This document shows positions 12,934 through 26,172 of a stretch of 64,000 nt of DNA, in pieces. Origin of the DNA: Callaeas wilsoni (lineage: Eukaryota; Chordata; Aves; Passeriformes; Callaeidae). The first letter of the stretch is position 1; the number at the start of each line of letters is the position of its first letter. Where the stretch lies: positions 35,289-99,288 of the forward strand of contig VWPU01001248.1 in the NCBI GenBank assembly GCA_013398955.1, given 5' to 3'. The translations under genes and the position numbers were made by a program. The notes below the pieces were generated by a model. That model was not told the origin of the DNA. It made no database searches and was given only the letters and a program-made list of their open reading frames with translations.

Positions 12934-15900
12934 AAACAAAAGAAGAACTCCTAAAACCGCTAAATTATTCCTTTTAGTACTTAAAGCTTGGTTTACAGCA
13001 GTTTTAATGCAGTACTTGCCATGTATTTTCATTTTACAATACAAGAACTGCAACATAACAGAATATCAGTATATCCCAGGGTTTTTATGGGCATACATTA
13101 TTTTTATAATATTATGTTTTTAATGTACGATACTTTTCTTTTTCTCTAATTCTTTTCTCACAGAGGACCATATACTGCCATTTATAAAAAATAATTGTAC
13201 AATGCTTAAAAATGAGAGTAGGCATTCAGCTAATTATTACCTCTTGAATATTTTAGAACTCATTAGTTGTAAACAGTCCTGTGGAGCAAAGTTAAAAGAA
13301 ATATTTTATTAATTGATCTCCAAGGTGACAGCACTGGAGAATTATTTCTAAGCATAAAGACAATATAAGATGATGTCTCAGTTTGAGAGTAATACATTAT
13401 TCTTTTTATTGTCATAGGAAAAACTGTTCTTGCCTCCTCACCCATTGCATCAAAATTTTTTATGCCTTCAAACGATTTCGAAAGTTTTGAGCTAGCTTTT
13501 CTTCCTGCTGCTATTATACAAGTTACTGTCTCTAGCTAACACTGTCTTTCTTTATTGGTAAACCATGAAAAGGAATCGTAAAATCTAACAGAAGTATGGC
13601 ACCATGTGATCTCCTTGCTGAGTTTAAGCACTTTGCAATGAGACTGTATAAAACTTTCTTTAGGTGGGAGCACAATGTCTTTGTTGCACCAAATAATGAT
13701 CTGGGCTCAAACAGACAGACCATGAACAGAACTGTTTGCTGCCTTTCCATAAATTTAGTGGATTTTTTTGTAGGAGATTAGCTGAAGTAAGAAACACTTT
13801 TAACATGATTTTGCAGATACAAGCACTACAACTCCCTGACAGTTACAAATAACAAATAAAAACATTCTACCTCAGCATATTAACCTTATTTTTTGCACAT
13901 TAAATGAGAAGTGATCTATGACTCTGCATTCCTGAATTTTGATACCAGAAGTAGTCTGAGAAGGAAAGCATCACACAAATATATCTTCCATGGTAAATAT
14001 TAAACCTTTTTCTCCCCTTTGTTTTAGGACCAAGCTCCTTATTTTCAAGAATGCTCCCTTGTTCTTCTAACACTCTTTCCAAAGGAGTAATCTTTGGCCA
14101 TAACCATGATTCATATATATATGACTCTTTCCTTAGGACAGTTGGAATAATTACATGCACAATGATCTTGAGGGCATGTCTTTTCTTTTATAAAGTCATT
14201 AGAATTTTATTTTAGGTTAACTTCAAATAACACAATCAAACAAAGTAAAGAGTCATTTAACTGGGACAGCAGATGCAAAGGTTGAATTAATAATTGTGTC
14301 GTCAGGTCAAATATTGTGGTGCTGATACCTGGAGTAGAAGATGGATGTGCTGGCTTGTATGTGTTATCCACAGTGACCTGTGCTAAATTTGTTTCTGTTC
14401 TGATTTAGAAGATTTGTTTCACTTTGCCTGGTATGAGTGCTAATAATGTGTTTAACTCTTTAGTCTGATGCTGGCTGAAGACTGAATAGGGAAATAGATA
14501 CATACCTCTCTGAGAAGAAAGAGAAAGACGTGTAGACCACTATTTCAGCACTCTGCTACAGTATGGGAGAAACACCTCAAAGTACTGCATGTTTCTCACA
14601 CTGTATACCAGTGACTTGTAATATAAAGAGAAGGTACATTGTGTTTTTCTAGTGAGAAGAAAATATTCACCTAACAAGGATATTCAGAATTAGCAATGCA
14701 AGAACAAAAAAATATGCTGAAGCAAAGATTTTTAGAGGATCTACAAGTATTTCTTTCATTATGGCAACCTTGCTACTTGTCAAGGTTACAATAATGATTT
14801 TCAGTGTAGGTAGAAGATTTGTCTTTCTCTGGTTTCATTTTCTGGCAATTTCATCGAGTGATCTAGTAATCCCAACACTGGAGACAGGGAACTAGATCAG
14901 ATGAACTATTGACGTGATCCAGTAGGGCATACATATCTGTACGCTTCCTATGGATTTGTGCCTTTGAAGCAATACATTTCTAATATTTTTTATGGGTTTA
15001 GACTATGCATACTTGAAGTTTGTATGTTACAAATTCTTTGAAAATTTTAACTAGAGTATCTTACTAGGCTAGTGTTCTAAGACATGTAAGTGCATTCTTT
15101 AAGTCCTCACAATAACAAGGTCAAATGAAAGGATTCTCTCAGGTTGTTGTCCTGTCGAAACCATTTTTTTGCTTCATTTTATCAAGAACTTCTACCAGAA
15201 TCTCTGAACTCATTTTTTTGTTTCCTGCTGAGCCTTTATTTGATGTTTGGATTGTCTTTTCTTATATTATACTACCATACCTTCTTCAGTAGATATCCAG
15301 CCTCATTGCTGTTAAGGTGATCTTATACTCTTCTAATCATTGTGCAACAACACAAGTGTACTTCCTTTTCAAGTTCAGCATGCTTTGATCCTTTTACAGG
15401 GACTGGTCTTTGGTACATTATGCTTGTGATTTAGAACTCTGTCCTCAAATCACCCTGAGAAGATGGGATATCAGAGTGGGCTTCAACTCTTCAGCCAGTA
15501 CTTCTCTCTCTATCTGATAAAAAAATAGTAATATTTGCACTGAAAGTATCTACTAGGCAAAGAAATGATCTTTGCAGTTAAATTTGTGTTCCAAATTTTA
15601 GCAGGGCTTACAGCCATTGGAAAGCTAGTTGACTTTTGGTTGTGGGGGTTTTTTGGGTTTGATGAGGGTTTTCAATCTTTTTTTTCTGTTTGTTTGTTTT
15701 TTGTGGGTTTTATTTTCTCTTGATGGGGATTGTTCAAGGGTTTTTTTGTTGTTTGGTTGGTTTTGTTTTTATTTCTAATTTTTAAAAATGTTATTTTTTT
15801 AATCACTCAACTTTCTTAATATCTAAATCCCTGTATTACCCAAAACAATTTTTTGTTACCCCCTAACCTATGGAAGAATTGATAGTCATCAAGACACTTA

Positions 15901-17194
15901 GACAAGGGCTTTTTTCAATGACTTTGACTTCCTTTGAAACGCAGATTCTTCTTAGGCTCAGTAATGCATACACTCAGTATTCAAGCTATTCTCTCATTTT
16001 TTCTCCATCCTTTTTTTCCCCTTTGCTTCTCTCTTGAGTTAAACCTGTGGACGAAGGTCTCACAGATTTCTTTGTCACCTCCTGAGTCTAATTAGGGGAG
16101 TGAATGTATTTCTTTTCATCTGCCAGTTTCAACAGCAACTGTTTCCAAAATCTTTTCCAGAGGCCAGTGATAACCCTCTCCTTTACTGAAGTGAAAATCA
16201 AAGAATGTTATGTGAATAGATGACCTGGTCTCTTATTATGTGAACTATCCATAATGTCAATACTTATCAAAATTTATTCATAATTTTTGTATTGGACAAT
16301 GTGATTATGCAATGTTACAATGCAGAGAGGTTCAACTTTTAACCTAAAAAGCCTTATAAAATGCGTACCCTGATGCCTTTGTGCGAAATGATAAATGTCA
16401 TCAAATAAGATTATATAGAAAATAATGCAACCAATTTTCTTTTAAAAACACGTATCTGATTTCTCTTTTGTATATCTCTAACCCTCTATATGGTTTTAAT
16501 TATGCCTGGTGATGCAGTATTCTGTAGTCCACAGATGCTGTGACTTACATTTCTATACTTATGCTGGTTGACTGAGGGCAAGTGACCAGTTTAAGAATTA
16601 GAAAACAGATAGGGAAAAAAAATGCTTTAAGAAAATCTTTTAATTGGAACATTTTGTAGCACTTTTACTTCATGATTAATATCAAGTTCAGAAGTGATTA
16701 TATTAACATACCCTAAAAGAAACTCATAAACGACGTCTATATTATATGCATGAATGACTTCTAGCACAGGTAAAGCAAATTAGATATCATTTAGTTCACT
16801 TATTCAAACTCAAGGGAGAATTTGAAAAAATATTTTCCTGAAGCTTTTTTAGTTTCCACAACAGTTTCTAGATTTGTCTCTACCTTTGGTGGCCTGCCCA
16901 TTGTAGGTTAATTAATTTTATGTGAAAAAGATGAGAAAAAAGTTTCTACTTTACATCTGTTCAGTAGCTTGGACTTTAAGTCTCACAGAAAGACATTTAT
17001 GCTGCTGTGTGACCCCATAAGGGCAAAGCCTCTAACAGAAACTCTGATTTCAGCTTTAGGGACAAACCTAGCAAAGGTTTTTAGTTTAAGTGTTTTAACC
17101 TATTCCATTATCAAATTACATGTTAATAAATAACAATTTCTGGGTTGGAATGTATTTCAGCTAATTATCTGAAAGGGCTTTACAATTTTAATTT
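12934..17194. other. Long AT-rich unique stretch
   Basis: More than 4 kb without a supportable gene. T/G-rich low-complexity sequence lies at about 15640-15790. No LTR ends, CR1 blocks or structured RNA were recognised. Confidence 0.5.
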
Positions 17195-17312
17195 GGCGCT
17201 CAGTTCTTGTGATCTCAAAAAACATTTAGTGGGTGTGACAATCTTGGGTTTATGGTTGAACAAGATGATCTTAAGGGTCTTTTCCAACTTAAATGATTAT
17301 AAGATTCTAATA
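17195..17312 (+). mobile_element. Short LINE 3' tail, CR1-like
   Basis: The segment 'ttgaacaagatgatcttaag' followed by 'ggtcttttccaacttaaatg' and 'attataagattcta' matches the usual 3' terminus of CR1-type elements in plus orientation. The copy is old and short. Confidence 0.65.
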
Positions 17313-18706
17313 AATATTTTCTCTTGTTGGAAAATGGTTCCCTATATTAACTGAAAAATAAAGATTTTCCTACTTTTTTTTAAAAAATTATTTTAAGGTG
17401 GAAAATGAAAATCCCCAAACGTTTTTAAAGGTGATTACAAAACATAAAAACAATCAAGAAAAAAAGTGTTGCTTTGAAGATTTGAAATACAGATAGTGCA
17501 GATTTCCCTCTTCTTCTGGAGGGATTGAGGGCAAATAGCAGTCTTCTCAAGTTTAATTTCAAAAGAGACTTCACAGCACTAAAATGCTTCTAAAGGAAAT
17601 GTACTATAGTGCATGAAAAGTTAACGATTAGCAGTAGCTGGGTTTCCTGAATAGACGAATTTTTTCCATGACATGATACCTCTTGCTGACCCAAGATTGC
17701 AAAGAGATTAAGTGACTTTAGTATATGTGAAGCTGAACACTGTTTGATCAGTTAACAGAAGTTAGCTTTTTCTGCTTCTGATATTTTTATGTGATCCATT
17801 ACAATAAAAAGGTTTTTTGATATATGTGAAGTTGAGTTCAATCACTGGGGTATTGCAATGTCTGTGAAAGGGTGATCTTTTCCATTTCCAAATACACACA
17901 GCAAGTGCATGCACAGATAAGTAAGAGACCGTCCTTTTGAAATACATGCTTGTACAAGAAAATAAAAGAAAACAGCATGATAGACAGGCCTAATCACTCA
18001 CTCAAAGCAAAAATCCTCTGTACTGTGATGAGCTGGGATTTCACAAGGTACCAGTGTAAGAGAATTTCCTGTAATAAACTGGGTGCCTGGTTATCATGTT
18101 GCAGTCATATTTTCTTTCATGAAGGAAAGGAACAACTTGCTGAGAGGCTTGCACAGAAACAGGTGTGCTCCTAGGAGAACATATGGGCTTCTCTATTTCT
18201 TGCCATGTACTGTTGAAATGTCCAAGTACCACAAGGAGTGTTCTTACAGTATGGGATGTAGGCAGCAGCTCAGGTCCTGAAGTACTATAGCCATGTTAGC
18301 ACGGTCCTGCAAAACCTGAGTTCAGTAGCGCTGGCCTAGTTCTTCATGGTCCTCACAGCCTAGCTCTCCAGAGATGCTCCCACCGATCCAGATCATTTTG
18401 CATTTCCACCAAAGCTGCTGCCATGCAGCCTGTCTCAGGCAAAGCCTTGAATTGTCTTGATGAGCTTTTCAAAAGGGGCTTAAGATACTTTGATTCCCTG
18501 AGGAGGCACAAAGGAGAACCCTTCTCCGGAGTTTGAACAACAAACCTTTACTTACAAATTTTAGAGCATTAAGGTATAATAAGGTATTTGGCAAATTTTT
18601 AAAGCAACAGCCAGTTAAAATAAGGCATTTCACAAAGTATTGACTGAAGAAACTCTAAGTCATCCAATTTTAAGCTATGCAGATTTCAAGAAGAGAAAGT
18701 TAGGAG

Positions 18707-18736
18707 GAGAGAGAGAGGGAGAGAGAGAGAGAGAGA
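18707..18736. repeat. (GA)n simple repeat
   Basis: A near-continuous GA dinucleotide run with one or two interruptions. Confidence 0.9.
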
Positions 18737-20071
18737 AAGGAAAGGACAGAGTAACATTAATATTCACCACTTGAATTCTAGTGCCATCTCAGCTACTATG
18801 CAATCAAAAACATTGGGCTGTGACCACGTGTGTGTGCTTGTGCAACTGCTTTTATCTGTTCTGGTCTTCTGTGGCTCTCCCACCCAGGTGGAGCTTTGGG
18901 TGTGCCAGTGGCTTGGCCCATTCTGGGCTGGACTAGAGGCTCCAGGGGTTGGAGGCTGGAGCAGTGATCATCCCACTTTCTCAGAAGTTACCTCCCTTCT
19001 TCCCCTCTGCTTTAGTTGTTTTGAGGCAGCAATCATTTTCTCCAGTCTCTCACATCTTGCATAGCTGTGCCATCCTTCTAAGCCTTTCTGGTTTCATTTG
19101 TAGAGAGACAGTGTTAACACAGTTGTGCATAAGAAATGAAATTGCTATTCACACATTGAAAACATTTTACTTAAGCTTAAAATTATTTGTATCTATGGTG
19201 CTAATGGAAGATAATTCATATATAAGTTTGGGGCAAGACTGTAGTTTTGTTCAGAGAGATCAGCTGAGTGTCTCTGCACATGAAGAGTCAGCACATCCTG
19301 GGGTACAGGTACAGCGTAATTATTTTCTTCCGCATTTTCTGCTCTTTTGTGGCTGAGGTGCAGATATTGCAGCAGTCTGGATGAAAAAATTTGAAGAGAT
19401 ACTGCTGTGCTCAGCATGCAGTTTCATTCTTTACACTTTTAGGAGGAAATCTGTACTGTCTCCAGACCCTTTCACACACAGAACAGTGAGGGATGATGAC
19501 AAACAGGAACTGTGCTTGAGAATGAAAGCACTATTCGGGAGGCAGAAATAGCTTCACATAGGCAGAAAAATATTAAGTCTCCAAACGCTAAAGGAAACAT
19601 TGATCATAAGTGGCTTTCATCGATCCCCTTCTGATGCCCAAAAGTCCACAAGCTCACAGAGCTGAAATAAATATATGCTTTACTGCAAGTGACTCCTTCT
19701 TCATGTGGCTTAAATGGCAATTTGCATTCAGGCATAGTTTGAATGCTTCTAACAGCCATCCCTCTGCACAGTGCCTAGGCATTGCAGATGCCTCTGCCCT
19801 CTGCCTGGGTGATTTCAGCCTTTTCTTAGCTTCCTTGATATTTAGGATCCTGTCAGCACTGAACTGCAGAGGAAAGCAAGGAACAATCCAGTGAGTTCAC
19901 AGATAAAATTAACTTTAGCAGTCACAATTCATTTATATGATATTTTATGTTTTTGTGGGTATTCAGCTTCTTGGACCTACTGAAAGGTGATGTAACTAGA
20001 TATATAGTGGAGAATCCCATAACACCAAGAGAAATGAATACATCAGAAATCCTCAGTCTGATCTTTGACAG

Positions 20072-20105
20072 AGACTCTAAACTGCTGATACACAGTTTAG
20101 AGTCT
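20072..20105. repeat. Perfect 13-bp inverted repeat (hairpin)
   Basis: AGACTCTAAACTG at 20072-20084 is exactly complementary to CAGTTTAGAGTCT at 20093-20105, with an 8-base loop. No gene or terminator context is visible. Confidence 0.9.
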
Positions 20106-23010
20106 GCAAAAGGCGAGAGATTAAAGACCTAGTTGAGAGAAAATGAATTTCTGGTTTTGGTGTGGAATTTGGCTCAGATGTTAGATCTACCTTTGCCTTG
20201 CAAGAAAGGTATGAAGAAGAGATATGTCTCTTCACCTATGGCTCTTCACCTACCTAACAGAGATTCCTTCCTGCACTTAGTATTGAATCTTGCTAACTCT
20301 CTCAGCTGAGGTCACTGTGATAAATATGTAAAGATGTGCAGAATAAGAACAGGAGTCCACTGTGAATTCGAATCCACTATGCAAAGAAAGATCTTGCTTT
20401 ACCTGTCTTGGCATAACAGTAGGAGCAATGTGTCTGTGGCATTGATCTTCCCTTATAAGTTATTCCATTGGACACTAAAGTGATAGAAAACTCCTGTTTC
20501 AGAATAGAATCATACTTACTTCCCTGTGACTACCAGTGTGACCTTGAGCAAGAACAAGCATTTCCATTACATGTTCAGCCCCAAAAAGATTTCCAGCCTT
20601 CCTCAGTTGTTAAAAATAAACCAGGACTCTGCTGTGTCTGAAAAGACCTATCTAGAAACAGGAAGTGTGTTTGGGGTACAGAACCCTTGCTAAAGGAAAA
20701 CTGAGGAGTGTCACTTGTGTGATGAAAAGTGTTTATCCAAAGAACAGAACACCACATATAGATATGAACTAAAGCTAGATAGGCTTTCTACCTTTTTTTA
20801 AATGTGAAAATAAGCAATGCTTTTAAAGACAGTAGAGCGAAATACAGCTTTACTCCTGCTGACAATCTGCCCTCATGTGAACAGACTGTATTTGGCACAC
20901 CATGGATATGTTCAAATTGAAGAATACAGGAGCACTTTGCTGTTCTCAGAATGGATCTTCACACTTGCTGTTTCTGGCTTGCATGTCAGGATCAGACTTT
21001 ATATGTACACACACTTTTCTTCAGGAGGAAGGCAGGCAGGGAGCATGGGCCAGGCTAAAAGATTAATTTCTTTCATGTTTATAGCACTGTCTCATCTAGA
21101 TTAATAAGAGTCCAGGATTTTGCATAGCAGGAACATACCTTGTTATCACTGGAATGACCTCCACTTGCACTTTTTTTTAGACCTTAGAAGTTACTGAAAA
21201 ATTATTTTTCTACAAATAAATCTACAATCTAAAATTATAGTGAAGCATCCCTGACACCACCCTGGCAAAATTCCCCAATTTCAACTTTATTTTTTGGCCA
21301 AGATTGGTTGATTAAGGGAATATGAAATGTTAACTGTTTGAGGTCCTGAGACAGCTGTCATAATAGGTATGTATCTTCAAGTTAAAACTCTGTATTCATG
21401 ATTAAAGATGTTCTAGCCAACATATGGTTGAGTGGCAACACATCATCATCATCTAGAAAGTCAGTAAGGCATTTGTGCTTAAAGTGCTCCCACAGCAGGG
21501 GAAACAGCAAAAGTATGTTATTTTGGAACAACTGGCACAGGCACACCCTTCAGCAATAGAGAGAGCTCATGCTTTGCTGCTCCAGGTCACTCCTCCCAAA
21601 CAGTCATAACAGATGTTTTGTTACCCATCAGCTTAATAGAAAACTGAGAGGACAATCGTTCTTTGCATTGCCTTCTCTAGCTTTGAAAGCAAACCAGTTT
21701 TAGAAAAGGAAGCCTGAAATCTTGCAACAAGGTAAAACAGCTGCCACATCAATTAACAAACAACAAATCAAGTGTGTTCTATATTCTTACCGATATTAAT
21801 ATGACTGCTGAGGAAACACATGTATGACAGCCATGGAACTAAATTCTGCTAATTCATGCAGTAGACATGCTTTATTCTTTATTCGGGGGGAATCTGGGCC
21901 TTGTAGCAAGATAAAAAGGCTGATGGAAGACAGATGTGTTGACAGAAGGACTGTATTCAGCCATTTAAAATGTTGTTTTCACATTTTGGAAGGCAGAATT
22001 GTCAAACAGCTTCAGTGTTTATGGATAATTTACAAAGAAATGGAGCTTAGATCATCAAACCAGAGAACAGAACTAATGCTGAGGGTCTGCAAAGAAGTCA
22101 TACAGTATAATAAGGAAAATAAAAGCTTCAGATCTCTTCAAATATGAAGCAGGCACTAACAGTCACAGAAACCCACTTCTCAACTGGGTGCACAAAATAG
22201 GTTTTTATATGAGTAAACAGTCCACTAAGACATATGGGTAAATTAAAGGATTTATTAAGAACTAAAGCACAATTAGAAATACCTTATAAAACCAATTATA
22301 AATAATACAGTGCAGTATTTGGGCCAAAAATACTTTCTAATGATTTTTACTTTTCTACTTATTCCAAATAATGCAGATATATCTCACTGCAATGATTACA
22401 GGAAACATTTTAACTTTGTAGTCATTAGCTTAGCCTTCTAATCAGTGCAACTAACAACAGATTTTGGTATGACTCTAACTGGGAAAAGATTTTTTGAGAA
22501 AAATTGCTTATGCTGTTGCAATATATTCCAGTTAGTTTGTTCAAAATCTTTTTGGGGTCAATCAGAAATAGAAAACTCTTTTCTGAAACTTAATAAGCTT
22601 CTACCATAACAGAGAATTAATTGGATTTTCTTCTTTCTTGTGATCTTCACTGACAATGCTCAATACATTTTAGTTGCAAGCAGACTAAGTAGTATCTCTA
22701 CAAAGCTTTTCTCTATACATGCGCTCAGAAGCAAATAACATGATGGGCTGACCAGCAGAAACAGTTGAAGCTGGTTTTATGGTCCATGTTTTGCTGAAAC
22801 AGTGTGGAGGGGGCTGAGTTCAGAGCAAACAATTGTAAATGCATAGCTTATGCCTGGAATCTTCTTTAAAGTACAAAGAATTATTAGAGCATCTAATCTG
22901 AACACCTGCATGGGAAAAGCCCTAGAATTTCATAGAGTTATTTAGTAAGTCCCAAATCTATTAAGGGGAATAGGTTCAACCCTCATTAAAGGCTGATTCA
23001 CATTAGTAGA

Positions 23011-23572
23011 TGTTGTGGTGAAGGAACCAACCGGGGGACCACAGAGCCCAGAAACAGAGGTTTGGTGGGCTAGTACCAAGGAGTGAAACCCTCATTCTGT
23101 GAAGATGGCTTCTACCTTTGGTTTCCTAGGATTCCTGAGAGGTGGTTCTGTCTACAGTTGACAGACACCTCTTGTGTCCCCTAAGGGAAGGTGCCCTGAC
23201 CTGTCCCACCCTTCTCCTCTTCCTATGGGTCCCTGTGGTGTCACCCCGCCCCCTTCCCTGCATCCTTTATAAAGCCCTGATTACTGTGCCTTGCTCTCTT
23301 CGGCATCCGGACCATTTGGGGGTGCTTCTACAATAAACCCTTGGATCACCGGCCGAGAGCCACCTCTGGCAACTCATTTCTGGCCGCGCCTGGGCTATCC
23401 AAAGCCCCGGGCACGCTCGGCTCCATGCCCTCCACCGCACGGGCTGGAAGGCTGGCAAGCGAGGCACCGAGGTGCCCCGGGGCGTCCTTCCTTTGTGTGG
23501 GACACGCCTGGACCAAGCTGCTGCCATCTCAGCCCAGCCAGCGTGCCGGCGGCGCATTTTAATATTAATATA
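23011..23572 (+). mobile_element. Solo ERV LTR, family B, copy 1
   Basis: A 562 bp solo LTR, closely similar along its length to 47724-48276. It starts TGTTGTGGTG and is flanked by a perfect 6-bp duplication AGTAGA (23005-23010 and 23573-23578), as expected for alpha/beta-type ERV integration. It keeps a TATAAA box at 23268-23273 and an AATAAA signal at 23332-23337, with GC-rich sequence after it. The 3' edge set by the duplication ends in ATA instead of the canonical CA. No internal genes remain, so the provirus was lost by LTR-LTR recombination. Confidence 0.93.
23268..23273 (+). promoter_or_regulatory. LTR TATA box
   Basis: TATAAA lies 59 bases before the AATAAA signal of the same LTR, the usual order of promoter and polyadenylation signal in an ERV LTR. 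The equivalent site in the second copy (about 47979) has changed to TTTAAAAA. Confidence 0.6.
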
Positions 23573-24184
23573 AGTAGATATATTTATAATGAATCCAGTG
23601 TACCACGTATCGAATTATTTTGAGGAAGAAGTTTGGAAACTCTCTTCACCGATGTGCTGCACCCTGCTGAGAGCTGCTTTGCATTCAGGGGGAGCTGCTA
23701 TTGATGCAGTCTGAAGATTTCATAATTCTATTTTGGCATCTGGCTCCCTGCAATCCACAAGATATTGTGGTTGCTGAAGACAGCACTGAGCTTTTACCAG
23801 CATTATGGAAACTAATTCACATAATTTTGCTTCATTACTTACATATAGATGATGAATTTTCTACTGGACCAATGAAATTTTAGAAGTAGGAGTAAAATAA
23901 TTAACCAATATTGGATAACAAAATGAAAAAAAGATAACTTTTGTAGATGTTTTGTAGATGGTTTCAATGCATCTTTTCATTTTCATGTTTGTTGCCTAGA
24001 AACCATAATGTCAAGTACATTATTACTGCCTATATGAATAAATCTGCTAGGACTAATTCTTGAACATCTTCTTCATGCTTCTCATTCTAGAAGCATCCTG
24101 AAAATCATTAAATGGTTCATAAAATGTGATATGACATCTGCATGACACAGAGCAGTTGTAATGCCTGTTGTCTCACAGATTGGC

Positions 24185-24595
24185 CAGTGGTGGTTAGTCT
24201 GTGCTGAGCCTGAGTGGGATGGAGTTAAATCCGTAGTAACAGTAAGATATTTGATACCCTAAGACCTTGTGATGGACAATAAAAGCTGTGGTAGAGAACA
24301 GAGAGCATGGGAGGATTGGGTTGAAGGTGATTGGCTGATCAAAAGCTGGCCAAGTAGTGATTTGCCTGTGAGGAGTGGTGAGCAATTTGATTTGCTTTGC
24401 TTCTTTTTTGGCTTTTGCTCTTTGGTTTTGGTTTTTTATTCCATCCCTCTCTTCTTTTCACCTATTAAACTGCCTTTGTCTCGACCCGTGAGTTTTCTCG
24501 CATTTACGCTTCCTGTTTTCTCCACCCATCTTGCTGGGGATGGGAGTGGAAGAATAGTTGTGTGCACAGCTGCTGCCTGGGATAAAACCATCACG
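24185..24595 (+). mobile_element. Solo ERV LTR, ERVL-like, degraded
   Basis: The stretch has the layout of an avian class III-type LTR: 'gagtgggatggagttaaat' near the 5' side, an ATTAAA signal at 24464-24469, then 'ctcgacccgtgagttttctc' and 'ctgcctgggataaaaccatc' as the 3' end. No target duplication was found, and both edges are approximate. It begins about 600 bases after the family B LTR, on the same strand. Confidence 0.7.
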
Positions 24596-26145
24596 TATGT
24601 ATAACATGAAAAAGATTGCTGGCAGGGGGTGTGTGCGTGCAAGAGAAAGGAAGCAAATATGGAGTCTTGTCTTTCTGATGTAAAACAAGAAAGAAAGATT
24701 TCTAGTTCTGGAGGTAGTGAAATCTAAAAAATGTGGCAAAAAAAGCATATTCTGTCTTTTTCTCTGCAAGAAAAATATATATTCAGTGCACTGCTGATCC
24801 CTTTGATCCCTAGGTCTATTGAAAGTCTCTTCTTTACTACAGATTTTTTTCTAGTGTGCTATTAGAATTCCCTTGAAATTTGGCAAGGCTATACAAGTGT
24901 ATAATATAGCCAAAATATGAATGTGTTCTCCTTAGGGTATCTTTCTTTCTTCTACTTCATTCAAATTCATATTATTAAAAGATGCTATATTTTCTTTTTT
25001 TTTTTTTTTGACTGCTGACAGGATGCACAATTCCACGTACATTTTGATAAAACCATATTATATAGCCTTAATCTGAAATATTTTGTATATTACACAAAAT
25101 GCTGTGCATTTGTGCACAGTAGTCACAATGCTTTCATTATCAAAGATAAATAATTTGTGGGGCATTTAAAAGGCCCAAAAGTAACATAGACCTAAATTCC
25201 TGCAAAATGGATTATGCCATGCTTACTTTCCTTGAGTTTTTCCTAACTCAGGTGTTAAAATGCTGTTCAGTATGGCAAAGGTATTGGAGCATCTGACCAT
25301 AGGATTATGTTTTTGCAAAATTTTAATCATAGCATTTGAAAATACAGCAAACTGAATATAATAATTTATTTCTCACTTGATCAAAATTAGAATTATATTA
25401 TGCCCAAGGCTACTGTTAAATTGAAATACAGTTTCCCTCCTTCCTTCCTCTCTCCCCAAATCCTTGTATTGTACAGCTTGTTGAAGACAATCCCAACAAA
25501 CAGCAAATCTCACTTTTTCCTGGATCCCCCAAGGCTAATTCCTGTCTGTGGAGTCCTTGAGGAGGGTCAGTGTTTGGCAGTTTGTGGTGTTCTATGATGT
25601 CCTGCTTTAGGGGAAATAGCTGTTCACCAGATGCTGGCAGGATCTCAGCAAGGGATGCAGCCTCCTGCCAGGGTGAGGTATAGCCAAGGAGCTGCTCCTG
25701 CTGGGATCCTCCAAGCAGGGAAGAACAGGCTGCCTTCTGCAAATAGAGACAGCCCCTGACAGGCACAAGGTCAACAGACACCAGGAGGCCCTGCTTTTCA
25801 CAGCAGGAATATCAGTCTTGGCACGGCACCTCTTTCCTATTATCAGATGTGAAATTAGGCTTTTCATGTGCCTCTTTTCCCAGTCTGTGGGATGTACTGC
25901 AGCTGTTGTAGCTCCTTATGCACGTCTTTTCCTCATTCTCTCATCCTACCACACACATTTCACTGTGCAATGAATAAACAACATTTGAAAGATTAATAGC
26001 AAATTAATTAGCTGCAAATGTTAGAACTCGAGTCTGAAAATGCATCATTTTCAGCTTAGCTACTAAATCTTCTTTCAGAAAAAAAAGTTACATGATGAGA
26101 TTATTAAGTTTATATTCAGCTGGTTCTAGTTATCAGATTTTATGG

Positions 26146-26172
26146 CACACACACACACACACACACACACAC
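26146..26172. repeat. (CA)n microsatellite
   Basis: About thirteen CA dinucleotides without interruption. Confidence 0.95.

Larger units (their letters stand above)
17313..23004. other. Unique sequence with simple repeats and one hairpin
   Basis: No coding exon could be supported in nearly 6 kb. It contains a GA-rich tract at 18707-18736 and a perfect inverted repeat at 20072-20105. The 107-codon frame at 21824-22147 has no recognisable domain and is probably chance. Confidence 0.5.

Noticed and set aside
21824..22147. 107-codon plus-strand frame
   Set aside because: It has many cysteines and basic residues but no recognisable domain or splice context.
25416..25781. 121-codon minus-strand frame in a GC-richer block
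   Set aside because: No domain, splice context or repeat identity could be seen, and overlapping frames exist in other phases.
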